The notes under the pieces are model-generated. The model had not been told where the DNA came from. It ran no database searches and saw only the letters and a list, made by a program, of their open reading frames with translations. The translations under genes were made by a program, and so were the position numbers. From contig NZ_JAHKQO010000039.1 of assembly GCF_018861065.1 (NCBI RefSeq), positions 124,001 to 188,000 of the forward strand: DNA of 64,000 nt, written 5' to 3'. Of the stretch, positions 27,961 through 36,253 are shown piece after piece (position 1 is the stretch's first letter; the number at the start of each line of letters is the position of its first letter). The stretch is from Paraglaciecola arctica. GTDB taxonomy: Bacteria; Pseudomonadota; Gammaproteobacteria; Enterobacterales; Alteromonadaceae.

Positions 27961-29328
27961 ATGGCCCAATCGAACTGGAAAAGCGTAAAAACTTTTGGAC
28001 TGTCATCGCTACTACCATTATTCACAGCCCTAGCGATAGAGCTTTTTAGTAGCCTACAGGTCATAGTCAATGAGGTTGATGTTTTTCCCTCGTCTTTGGG
28101 ATTTGGAGCAGCGTTGCTTCAGGCCCTTAATGTCGCGGTGACGACACCTAGGTTTTGGATAATCGCAGCGGTATTAACGTCGCTAAACGGATTGCACCTT
28201 GCTTATCAGCATGTTTTCAAACAACAGATACGTGCCAGTTGGCTTCGCTACTTAGGCTCCCTAGACATTGCACTAATTGTTTTGCTAATAGCGTGGGTAT
28301 GGATCATGACAAGTATGTTTGTTTTCAACCCCGATCCTATGCGCAGTCAACCTCTCGAGCCTAAATTTGACATAGGTTTAATGGTGCAACAATGGACCTT
28401 AACTCTGGATTATTTCTGGCAATTTACGGTAATGGCAGCGGTTGTCTTTATCTATTATTGGATGAATCGATACCAGTTCATTCGCAAAGTGTTGCAGTGT
28501 CTTGGTGTGTATATTTACTTGCTCAGTAGTATCTTATGGTTGTTAATTACCTATCCAATTTTTGCTCTTTTAATCTTGCAATTACCTCTTAACATACCCG
28601 AACAAACACTGTTACCGTCAGAGGATCATAATATTTTTGCTGGCATGAATCTTTTCACTGCAGCCACAGTCTGGGCACTTAGCACTCCCTTTATTCTCGC
28701 TTTCGAAAGGCAACAAAACGCCAAAGAAGTAGCGGAACTACAACAAGAAAAAGTAAAAGCTGAGCTCAAAATGTTACAACAACAAGTCAACCCGCATTTT
28801 CTATTCAATATGCTCAATGGTCTTTATGCGCTTTGTTTGACAGGGTCACCCAATGCTGCCCCAATGCTTTTAAAACTGTCTGACTTGTTGCGATATTTGG
28901 TCTACCAAGGTCAGAATGATCGTGTGGCACTATCCGAAGAGCTGTCTTATTTACAAAATTATGTTGAGCTTCAACAAATGAGGATTGGTCATCGCTGTCG
29001 GGTAAATTGGACAATAAATGTCAAAGATGAAGGGATTAACATTGCTCCAATGTTGTTGATCATGCTAGTAGAAAACGCCTTCAAGCACGGTATTGAGCCC
29101 AACCCTCAGATGGGTGTCATCGAAATAGACGCGAAAGTTGTAAAGGAAAGGGAATTTGTTTTTCGTTGTTGCAACAGTGTTGCTTCAACATCTACCCCCA
29201 AATTAACCAGCGGTATTGGTCTTAAAAACTTAAGGCGTCGCCTAGAATTGACCTACGGGAGTCAGCATAACTTGCGCTCTGAGCAAAGTGGCTCTCGTTG
29301 GATTGCTGAATTGAGGATAACACTATGA
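27961..29328 (+). CDS. LytS/YehU-type sensor histidine kinase
   Basis: The 455-residue protein has about six membrane helices in the first 240 residues, a short coiled coil (AKEVAELQQEKVKAELKML), and the His_kinase domain with phospho-acceptor His279 in QVNPHFLFNMLNGLY. The HATPase part has MLLIMLVENAFKHGI (N box) and GIGLKNLRRRL (G box). It lacks an extracellular sensor domain, so it probably senses within the membrane or through its ABC partner. The stop overlaps the response-regulator start by 4 bases (ATGA). Confidence 0.9.
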   Translation: MAQSNWKSVKTFGLSSLLPLFTALAIELFSSLQVIVNEVDVFPSSLGFGAALLQALNVAVTTPRFWIIAAVLTSLNGLHLAYQHVFKQQIRASWLRYLGSLDIALIVLLIAWVWIMTSMFVFNPDPMRSQPLEPKFDIGLMVQQWTLTLDYFWQFTVMAAVVFIYYWMNRYQFIRKVLQCLGVYIYLLSSILWLLITYPIFALLILQLPLNIPEQTLLPSEDHNIFAGMNLFTAATVWALSTPFILAFERQQNAKEVAELQQEKVKAELKMLQQQVNPHFLFNMLNGLYALCLTGSPNAAPMLLKLSDLLRYLVYQGQNDRVALSEELSYLQNYVELQQMRIGHRCRVNWTINVKDEGINIAPMLLIMLVENAFKHGIEPNPQMGVIEIDAKVVKEREFVFRCCNSVASTSTPKLTSGIGLKNLRRRLELTYGSQHNLRSEQSGSRWIAELRITL

Positions 29329-30008
29329 ACACTATTATTATTGACGACGAGCCCTTGGCTCATGAAGTACTGCTACACCATTTAAAACAACATAGTGATA
29401 TACGAGTCGTTCAGCAATGTTTTAACGCGACGGATGCGCTAGCTTATCTTGCCCATCACAATGTCGATTTGATCCTATCAGATATTAAGATGCCAGGTCT
29501 CTCTGGACTAGACATGTTAAAAGTCATGGGAAATCGCCCCCACGTTATTTTATGTACCGCATTCCAAGAGCATGCGTTAGTCGGTTTCGAGTTAGATGTT
29601 ACTGACTATTTACTTAAACCCGTCAGCTCCGAGCGCCTTACCCAAGCACTTGCAAAAGTTAAACAACGACTGCAAAACGTTGTGCATAAAGTCGAGCGTA
29701 AGAGTTTTATTATTCGCGTTGACCGAGAAGATCGCAAAGTCTGGCTCGACACAGTTGAATGTTTTGAAAGTTACGGAAACTACGTCAAAGTGTGGCAAGA
29801 CAAAAACTATGTGCTTACTCAGGGGCCACTCAAAGAGATATCCCATGCTTTGTCTCCAGAGGATTTTATACAGATACATAAGTCTGTTATCGTAAACAAA
29901 GCCGACATTATTGCTAAAGACAGCAATACACTCACTTTGACCAGTGGCCGTAAGGTAAACATTGGCAAGTCTTTTAAGACTGTAGTGGCCGACCTATGGA
30001 ACAGTTAA
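29325..30008 (+). CDS. LytTR-family response regulator
   Basis: The 227-residue protein has a receiver domain with acidic pocket IIDDEP, phospho-acceptor Asp53 (ILSDIKMPG), Thr in LCTAF and Lys in LLKPVS. A C-terminal LytTR DNA-binding domain follows (VECFESYGNYVKVW to QIHKSVIVNKADI). It is translationally coupled to the kinase. The obvious candidate target is the divergent ABC permease-peptidase operon, with the beta-lactamase-like gene 85 bases downstream as another. Confidence 0.92.
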   Translation: MNTIIIDDEPLAHEVLLHHLKQHSDIRVVQQCFNATDALAYLAHHNVDLILSDIKMPGLSGLDMLKVMGNRPHVILCTAFQEHALVGFELDVTDYLLKPVSSERLTQALAKVKQRLQNVVHKVERKSFIIRVDREDRKVWLDTVECFESYGNYVKVWQDKNYVLTQGPLKEISHALSPEDFIQIHKSVIVNKADIIAKDSNTLTLTSGRKVNIGKSFKTVVADLWNS

Positions 30009-30093
30009 TTACACTCATTTATTTCACCCAGCCAATAGTAAAGTCAACGTTTAGCTGTTTATCAAAGCTACCCAATTCAAAGGCGCATTCCAT

Positions 30094-31590
30094 ATGAAGT
30101 ATACCCATACCCTAATCTATACCACTGCCATTATTTTAGCTGCTAACATTTGCAAAGCCGAAGCCATTAGCAAAAACAGTTTAAACAGAATCGTTAAAAG
30201 CTTCCCCGAACGGATTGAAAGCATTTATGACAACAATCAACTTCAAGGAGACTTTTTGATTGCAGTTGTGAATTCTAAAGGCTTGGCTTTTCACTTTACT
30301 TTGAATAAGCAAGGAAAAGATACTGAAAACAAGCTAAGCACCGATACTCCGTTTTTAATTGCATCGCACACTAAAGCTTTTACTGGAACATTGGCCCAAT
30401 TACTACATAGTAATAATCGTTTTGATGTAAACGCCCCTATAAATCGGTATTTGTCAGATGTTGTTCGCGATCAACGAATAGCCAAAGAATCACTAACAGT
30501 TTCGCAACTTCTTAACCACACTGCCGGGTTCACAAGTGTTTTGCACACTTTTAAAAGTGCATTTCTTGGTTACAAGGATGAAGATGAGCTCACCAGCGCT
30601 CTAAACTACAATACTCTTGTCGCTACAGCAGGAAAATTTCGGTATTCAAATACGGGTCCTATATTGGCAGCTAAAGCAATAGAAAAGGCAACTCACAAAT
30701 CTTGGAAATTGCTCATGAAAGAACAAATATTTGCGCCATTGAGTATGAATAATACCAGTTCATTTATTAAAGATTATGCGAATGGATCCATATTACCGAG
30801 TATAGAAACGGATCGAAACGGGCAGCAAGTCCGCAGCGGATTGTTCAAATCAGACAAAACTATGCATGCATCTGGGGGACTAGTTACCACACTCGAAGAT
30901 ATGGCGAAATGGATGAAGTTTAACTTAGTCGGTAACCCAAAAATTTCGAAATCAAACAACATTTTTGACAATCTTCACAAACCTCTCGTACAACAACAGA
31001 AAACATATTTCACCTATGATAGAACCGGATACAGTTTAGCCTGGGATATTGGCAAATATCACAATGAACAAATTTTAACGCGTTTCGGAAGTTATGCAGG
31101 AATGAGTTTTCACGCTTCTTTCATGCCACAGCAACAGTTAGCCGTAGTCGCCTTTTTCAACGAAGATCGCGGTTTTGTGCTTCCCCATCTTGCTGCTAAC
31201 TATATCTATAACCTCGTTATCTCCCCAGACCAAGCAGAACTTCGGTTTGAAAATGAGGTGGCGAAATTTAACAGCATTCTTGTAAGGGAGCAGCAACACA
31301 GTGTAGATAGCTCAGACATGATTACTAACTCAGCAAAGTGGAAAAAAATGATTGGCAATTATGTCGCCGAAGATAACGCTTGGCCTAACATACAGTTATA
31401 CGAAAATGAGAATATCATTTGGTTAAGTTGGGGGGAATTAGACGGCCCCTTGTACCACGTAAATAAAGGCGGTTTTAAGGCAATTGCTTCATTGGGGGCG
31501 CTTAAACGACAGATATCAATCGAATTTAAAAATGAAGAAGTTGTACTCACAAATGGAAGCATCAAATATATTAAATCACCCAATAGTTAA
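30094..31590 (+). CDS. Serine beta-lactamase-like hydrolase (class C/esterase family), secreted
   Basis: The 498-residue protein has a signal peptide (to about residue 24, ANICKAEA). Its beta-lactamase fold shows nucleophile Ser91 and Lys94 (IASHTKAF), the YSN motif (FRYSNTGPI) and an HASGGL segment near the third motif. A C-terminal domain of about 110 residues resembles the lipocalin-like tail of many of these proteins. The family includes esterases and D-amino-acid peptidases as well as lactamases. The length and tail argue against an AmpC resistance enzyme. It follows the LytTR regulator in the same direction and may be part of its regulon. Confidence 0.8.
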   Translation: MKYTHTLIYTTAIILAANICKAEAISKNSLNRIVKSFPERIESIYDNNQLQGDFLIAVVNSKGLAFHFTLNKQGKDTENKLSTDTPFLIASHTKAFTGTLAQLLHSNNRFDVNAPINRYLSDVVRDQRIAKESLTVSQLLNHTAGFTSVLHTFKSAFLGYKDEDELTSALNYNTLVATAGKFRYSNTGPILAAKAIEKATHKSWKLLMKEQIFAPLSMNNTSSFIKDYANGSILPSIETDRNGQQVRSGLFKSDKTMHASGGLVTTLEDMAKWMKFNLVGNPKISKSNNIFDNLHKPLVQQQKTYFTYDRTGYSLAWDIGKYHNEQILTRFGSYAGMSFHASFMPQQQLAVVAFFNEDRGFVLPHLAANYIYNLVISPDQAELRFENEVAKFNSILVREQQHSVDSSDMITNSAKWKKMIGNYVAEDNAWPNIQLYENENIIWLSWGELDGPLYHVNKGGFKAIASLGALKRQISIEFKNEEVVLTNGSIKYIKSPNS

Positions 31591-31672
31591 CAAATATTAC
31601 GTTACCAAACCAAATTTTTTGTTGGTGTGTTTTATGGGTGTATATAAACCATTCAAAGAGTAAGGAACGAAA

Positions 31673-31999
31673 ATGTTTATAGCAATGTATGAATTTGTAG
31701 TTAAAGCTGGTCTTGAAGAGCAATTTGCTAGCGCATGGTCAAAAACGACTCAAGGCATATACTTATTTAAAGGAAGTCTAGGCTCACGCCTGCACCGCAA
31801 TAAAGATGGAGCATTTATTGCGTACGCTCAATGGCCTGATGAACAAACCTATCGCAATGCGAGTGATATCACTATGTCTGATGAATATGAACAATTTAGA
31901 CAATCAATGTTAGATAGTCTGAATATTGAAATGACAAAGGTTATTTGTGAAATGGAAGTACAAATTGACTTGTTACACCACAAAACTACTGAAGCCTGA
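31673..31999 (+). CDS. Small ABM-fold protein, second copy
   Basis: This 108-residue protein starts MFIAMYEFVVKAGLEEQF, has the strand GSLGSRLHRNKDGAFIAYAQW (quoted as its GSRLHR and IAYAQW parts) and helix SDEYEQFRQSM. That is the layout of the ABM dimeric alpha/beta barrel. GGAACG precedes the start. It is not closely similar to the ABM protein at 17214, so the two are separate family members and not a recent duplication. Enzymatic role unknown. Confidence 0.75.
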   Translation: MFIAMYEFVVKAGLEEQFASAWSKTTQGIYLFKGSLGSRLHRNKDGAFIAYAQWPDEQTYRNASDITMSDEYEQFRQSMLDSLNIEMTKVICEMEVQIDLLHHKTTEA

Positions 32000-32423
32000 C
32001 GGAACTACAATGCTACTGTTTTATAACTAGCACACATGAAACTACCTCTTACCCGTTTGCTGATTATTTCTACAACTACAATAAAAACTCTTGAAAAGTC
32101 GTTGACCTCTTCCTCTTAAGTTAATCCAGTGAGCTTCACTTTGGTTTCGTGAAAATCGCAGAGTTATGCAATTAATTATGGAAGATGTTTTGCACATAAT
32201 TTTTAATCGGAAACGTAAAATCTCGTCCTCTTTTACTTTTATAGATTGTGTTTTTCTAATGACCGACTTAGATCGTTCTTTGTCTCTAAAAAACGAGAAA
32301 ATAGTGTCTCGAAATAGCACTGTGCCGTCAGTCAGATTCCGTCGGACCCTGCATGCGTAAATGTAAAGGGTTGGGGATAATTTAAGTCAAATTTAATGGT
32401 TCACCTTTTTCGGGCAGTTTTCT
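32000..32423. other. Intergenic region between convergent genes, no gene seen
   Basis: AT-rich sequence between the ABM gene (plus) and a GNAT gene (minus). Short open frames on both strands lack ribosome-binding sites and family features. No clear terminator stem was found. Confidence 0.3.
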
Positions 32424-32873
32424 TTAAGTGACATCCCATCTGGCAATTCCTTTAATATCAATCGTGGCTCCTAAACGTTCATAAAATTTAATGGCACCTA
32501 GGTTATCTTGCTGTACCTCCCATTTTATGCGGCTCGTCCCCTTAACTCTGCATACCTCTTTGGCTTTCAGCATTAATAACTCTCCGACTTTTTGGCCTCT
32601 AAATTCTTCCCATACAAATAAATCATCAATATTCATATAGGTTGCTCCCAACCAGATTGAATAATTCCAGGTATAGGAGCAATAACCAACAACTTGACCA
32701 TTTGTCTCAGCCAACAAAGCCCCATATGAAGGACTAGCGCCAAATCCAGAGTCGATTAACTCTTGCTTAGATGTTGTGATGTACTGCTCTTGTCCATGAT
32801 GTTTTGCAATGGCAAACATTAGTTCAAGTAGTACATCAATGTCATGCAATTCTACTTCTCTAATCTTTAGCAT
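32424..32873 (-). CDS. GNAT-family N-acetyltransferase
   Basis: The 149-residue single-domain protein has beta4-beta5 core LLAETNGQVVGYCSY, the acetyl-CoA loop FRGQKVGELLMLKA (pattern R/Q-x-x-G-x-G/A, here G-Q-K-V-G) and the C-terminal NLGAIKFYERLGA motif. Substrate unknown. It is a separate unit 105 bases downstream of the lysR gene of the neighbouring operon. Confidence 0.85.
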   Translation of the reverse strand: MLKIREVELHDIDVLLELMFAIAKHHGQEQYITTSKQELIDSGFGASPSYGALLAETNGQVVGYCSYTWNYSIWLGATYMNIDDLFVWEEFRGQKVGELLMLKAKEVCRVKGTSRIKWEVQQDNLGAIKFYERLGATIDIKGIARWDVT

Positions 32874-32978
32874 GAGTTTTGCTCCAAATTAATGAATAAT
32901 CTTTAGTAAAAACCGCTCAGGTGACTTTATGTGAAGCACATTGCAACACTTTACTCTAGGCTCAAATTACCAACTTGT

Positions 32979-33845
32979 TTACTTCAATAGTAGCGATACC
33001 AAATCACTATGTGGTGACGAATCAACGCAATCCTCTCTGATGCCTAACAACAAAGATACGGTTCTAATTTGCCCATGTTTTAGTTTTAATTTAACTAAGG
33101 GAGCAGCCTCATCTTGTTGTGTAAGGATCCAACTAGGTAACCACGCAAAACCAATCTGGCTTTTAACAGCATGCATAGCTTCTGATACATTGGTTACAGT
33201 AAAACGCGATGTTGACCCTAACCAACCAGAGTTAACGTTGTGTCGTAATCCTGCGTCTCGGATCACAACTTGACGACACTGCTCTAACTGCTCAAAAGTC
33301 ACACTGTCTAACGCTGCTAATGGGTAATGAAAGTGAGCTACCGCCTCTAAATCGACCAAACTCGCCACCCGAGCGGTAAAACCTTTGGGAATGGCACTGG
33401 CAATACCAATATCCACCGAACCATCGTCTAGTAACTCGCCACATCTCGATAAAACGGTTTCTTGTAACTGCACGTTTATACCAGGGTACTTTGCGGAAAA
33501 AGTCGATAAAGCGCTATATAAATGTTGTTTAGGAAACAAGGTATCTACTGCGAGACTTATAGAAGAGTGATGTTGTTTTTTGTTAGAAATAGCCTCATGC
33601 TCAAGACTATCAGCTCGGCTAACTAACTCCCTAGCCGAGCCTAATAATGTTATCCCAAATTCAGTTAATACAGCTTTGCGTCCAACAACATTAAACAAAG
33701 GTTCACCTAAGGTGCCTTCAAGCTTCTTAATGCTATGGCTAACAGTCGATTGTGTTTTATACATGGCATCGCCAGCTTGAGCAAAACCGCCACAATCAAC
33801 CACTGCAATGAAGGTTCTCCATTGTTCTAATGATATTTTTTGCAT
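32979..33845 (-). CDS. LysR-family transcriptional regulator
   Basis: The start was taken at MQKISLEQWRTFIAVVDCG, the typical LysR N-terminus; the frame is open 7 codons further upstream. The winged helix (FAQAGDAMYKTQSTVSHSIKKLE) is at residues 18-40 and an effector-binding domain covers about 90-285. It lies 51 bases after an acetyltransferase gene and is probably the last gene of a nitroreductase-YdcZ-GNAT-LysR operon. Its target may be that operon. Confidence 0.85.
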   Translation of the reverse strand: MQKISLEQWRTFIAVVDCGGFAQAGDAMYKTQSTVSHSIKKLEGTLGEPLFNVVGRKAVLTEFGITLLGSARELVSRADSLEHEAISNKKQHHSSISLAVDTLFPKQHLYSALSTFSAKYPGINVQLQETVLSRCGELLDDGSVDIGIASAIPKGFTARVASLVDLEAVAHFHYPLAALDSVTFEQLEQCRQVVIRDAGLRHNVNSGWLGSTSRFTVTNVSEAMHAVKSQIGFAWLPSWILTQQDEAAPLVKLKLKHGQIRTVSLLLGIREDCVDSSPHSDLVSLLLK

Positions 33846-33896
33846 AAAAACTAATCTCGCTGTCAATTGTTGAGTTATAGAGGATAAATCTAATCG

Positions 33897-34610
33897 TTAA
33901 TGTCTAGCCCCGTAAAACTCTAACAGGCCGTTTTCGCGAAAACCAAGGTTAACATAAAGCCCAAGTCCCATCTTCGAGGCCTGTAAGGTAGCGATTTCCA
34001 CGTCCGATTGTTTTATCTCATTTAGCAACATGACCATCATCGACTTTGCGTACCCCTTACCTCTGTATATGTGCGGAACAGACACTTGATAAATTCCACA
34101 TACGCCATTTTTGACATAAGTGAGTGCTGTGGCCACGGGAATATCATTTTCGTACAGAAGATAAAGCAATACCTCGGAAAACCTTGCGGCACGGCGCATG
34201 ACTTCAGGGTTAATTTCGTAACCAAAACCTCTACTACAAAGGTCTACAAAAGTCTCTATCTGTTGCCTATCTGTAGATGACAGCCTTTTCAAGGCGAAAT
34301 TAGCCGAGCTTTGGGTACAAGGCGAGTATCCAGACATCATCAACGACATGAAATGTAATTGGCTTGCCCTATCCAGCGATAAATAGGATTTAACCTTTTC
34401 GGTGTTTGTCTGAGGCCATAGTGCCACCGTATAGTTAGAATCATATTTTGCAATAGTTTTCAGATCGGTGATGGTAAAATCGCTACTTGGATCTGCCAAC
34501 CAAATTTTTCGAGGCCAATCGGTATTAACGTGTAATCCGCCTTGAGAATAATGACCGTAAACTTGCCACAAGCGGGTTAGATTATCGATATTGGATGTGA
34601 GTAGATTCAT
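33897..34610 (-). CDS. GNAT-family N-acetyltransferase, two-part
   Basis: The C-terminal half of this 237-residue protein is a GNAT domain with acetyl-CoA loop HIYRGKGYAKSMMVMLL and following strand IATLQASKMGLGLYVNLGF. The N-terminal 100 residues are a divergent region lacking that loop, as in tandem-GNAT proteins. The start is 5 bases from the stop of the ydcZ-like gene, so it is in the same operon. Substrate unknown. Confidence 0.8.
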   Translation of the reverse strand: MNLLTSNIDNLTRLWQVYGHYSQGGLHVNTDWPRKIWLADPSSDFTITDLKTIAKYDSNYTVALWPQTNTEKVKSYLSLDRASQLHFMSLMMSGYSPCTQSSANFALKRLSSTDRQQIETFVDLCSRGFGYEINPEVMRRAARFSEVLLYLLYENDIPVATALTYVKNGVCGIYQVSVPHIYRGKGYAKSMMVMLLNEIKQSDVEIATLQASKMGLGLYVNLGFRENGLLEFYGARH

Positions 34611-34615
34611 TTATT

Positions 34616-35047
34616 TCACCGATTAATTAAAATAATTCCAACCATCATTGCTAGCGCCCCTAGTAATTTTGAAAAGGTTAAAGGCATTTCAACACTGCCA
34701 AACAATCCAAAATGAGCGATAACCATAGCCGTAATAAGCTGCCCCGTTAACGCATATGACATCATGCTTCCCACTCCCATTAACGGTATCAGGTAGTAGC
34801 AAAGCCCTACTCCTAGCGCACTCACTATGCCACCCATCCAAAAATAGGCTGGAATACTGACCATTGTTTTGACTGGTGGAAGAGACTGACTGGTCACTAC
34901 TATCGCTGTGAAACTGATTACTGCGCTTAGCAAAAAGGCCACAGATGTAGCAATAACTGAGCTTTTCAAAAGTACGCCTAGTTGCGCATTAACACTGGCT
35001 TGTAGCGCTATTAATGTTCCAGCTAAAAGAGCGTACAGCGGAAACAT
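34616..35047 (-). CDS. YdcZ/DUF606-type small membrane transporter
   Basis: The 143-residue protein has five predicted membrane helices and the family features ALLAGTLIALQASVNAQLG at the start, WMGGIVSALGVGLCYYLIP in the middle and LLGALAMMVGIILI at the end. These are half-size members of the drug/metabolite transporter superfamily and usually work as dimers. It starts 4 bases after the nitroreductase gene. Substrate unknown. Confidence 0.85.
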   Translation of the reverse strand: MFPLYALLAGTLIALQASVNAQLGVLLKSSVIATSVAFLLSAVISFTAIVVTSQSLPPVKTMVSIPAYFWMGGIVSALGVGLCYYLIPLMGVGSMMSYALTGQLITAMVIAHFGLFGSVEMPLTFSKLLGALAMMVGIILINR

Positions 35048-35051
35048 CTCG

Positions 35052-35678
35052 CTATACTCTCAACATGAAATTGTCAAAATCCACACGTATTTTCTTAGCT
35101 TGTGCTGAACTGTCATATTCGGAGCGATAACCGAGCGCACAAATTACGCAGCTTCTAAGGCCTTTGTCTTTTAACCCTAAAACCTCATCAAAGCCTTCCG
35201 CATCAAAACCACCCATTGGACAAGCATCGATGCCTTTTAGCGCGGCTACAGTAAGAAGGTTTCCTAAAGCGATAAAAGCTTGTTGATCAGCCCATTGCTT
35301 CCTCCCTCCTTTAGGCATTCCCAAAATGACATCTTTAACATGTTGTTTAAAGCCAGCGACACTTTGTGGATCGACTCCTCTGACTCTTGCTGTCATAGCA
35401 AAATACTGTTCAATAAAGTGGTCATCTATTTCATTGTTACTAGCAAGTATAAAAAGATGAGACGAATCTAATACTTTGGTTTGCCCCATAGCATGAGGCA
35501 GCAACGCTTCACGCATTTCCCTAGATTCAACAACAACCAATTTGTACGGTTGCAACCCGTAAGATGAAGCGGTTAAGCGGGTAGCATCTGCAAGTTCATG
35601 TATATCTTGCGCTGGTATCTCTTTATTACTAAACTCGCGAACCGCGTACCGCCATGTTAAAGCATCAATAACACTCAT
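35052..35678 (-). CDS. NAD(P)H-dependent nitroreductase-family flavoprotein
   Basis: The start was set at ATG 35678 because the four codons before it (TTG GAG AAA TAT) contain its own Shine-Dalgarno GGAG. The protein opens SVIDALTWRYAVREFSNKEIP, the FMN-binding start of the NfsB/YfkO group (quoted as WRYAVREF). It also shows ASSYGLQPYKLVVV, ALKGIDACPMGGFD and CALGYRSEYD. These are cytoplasmic FMN dimers that reduce quinones or nitroaromatics. It is the first gene of a four-gene operon. Confidence 0.9.
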   Translation of the reverse strand: MSVIDALTWRYAVREFSNKEIPAQDIHELADATRLTASSYGLQPYKLVVVESREMREALLPHAMGQTKVLDSSHLFILASNNEIDDHFIEQYFAMTARVRGVDPQSVAGFKQHVKDVILGMPKGGRKQWADQQAFIALGNLLTVAALKGIDACPMGGFDAEGFDEVLGLKDKGLRSCVICALGYRSEYDSSAQAKKIRVDFDNFMLRV

Positions 35679-36253
35679 ATATTTCTCCAAGTTATAAATA
35701 TCTATCTCTACATCAAATCCTCACTCAACCCCAAATTGATACCTTGACTTAAACAGTTAAAGGTTGAGCTTTCATTTACGGTGCCATTGTACTGGCTGCG
35801 AAATTTCGAGAAAAATGACTTAAATCGGGTTAATTCATTCAGAAAATTCATTGAAGTAATGAGGAACAAAAACATGATAGGAAACAAGACTATTGTTCAT
35901 ATTCAGTTAGAGTTTTGAACTTTGAAAAAGGTTTAATTAGGAAGTTAATTAGTCGCAAACAAAAAGGTAGTCACGAATAAATTTAAGGGTAATGTTTTGC
36001 TCCAAACATGCTTACCTTTTTATTCTAGAAAGAAGGTTGTGAATCTATTCAAGCATCTCAAAAATGCTATGCGACTCCCACACTAAATAACACTGTACAA
36101 TTGATCTGCGTTGCCCCTTGCCTTCTTCGATGGTAAGACTGACACCTTTGTTTTGTAGAAATCGCATTTTAATGAACTTGGCGCTCGCCCAACGTTGGGG
36201 CGAAAACAAGCGATACATGAATTGCCATTTACAGGATCTTATTTAAGGCCAAT
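35679..36253. other. Intergenic region, no gene seen
   Basis: The region holds the nitroreductase promoter at its left end. A hairpin-prone GC patch at 36184-36203 (CGCCC/GGGCG arms) has no T run on either strand, so it is not called as a terminator. No open frame with a ribosome-binding site was found. Confidence 0.3.

Noticed and set aside
30094-31590. Antibiotic-resistance beta-lactamase
   Set aside because: The catalytic motifs fit the broad serine-hydrolase family, but the length and C-terminal domain point to an esterase or peptidase-type member.
36184-36203. GC-rich inverted repeat downstream of uxaC
   Set aside because: The stem has a bulge and neither strand has a T run, so it was not called a terminator.
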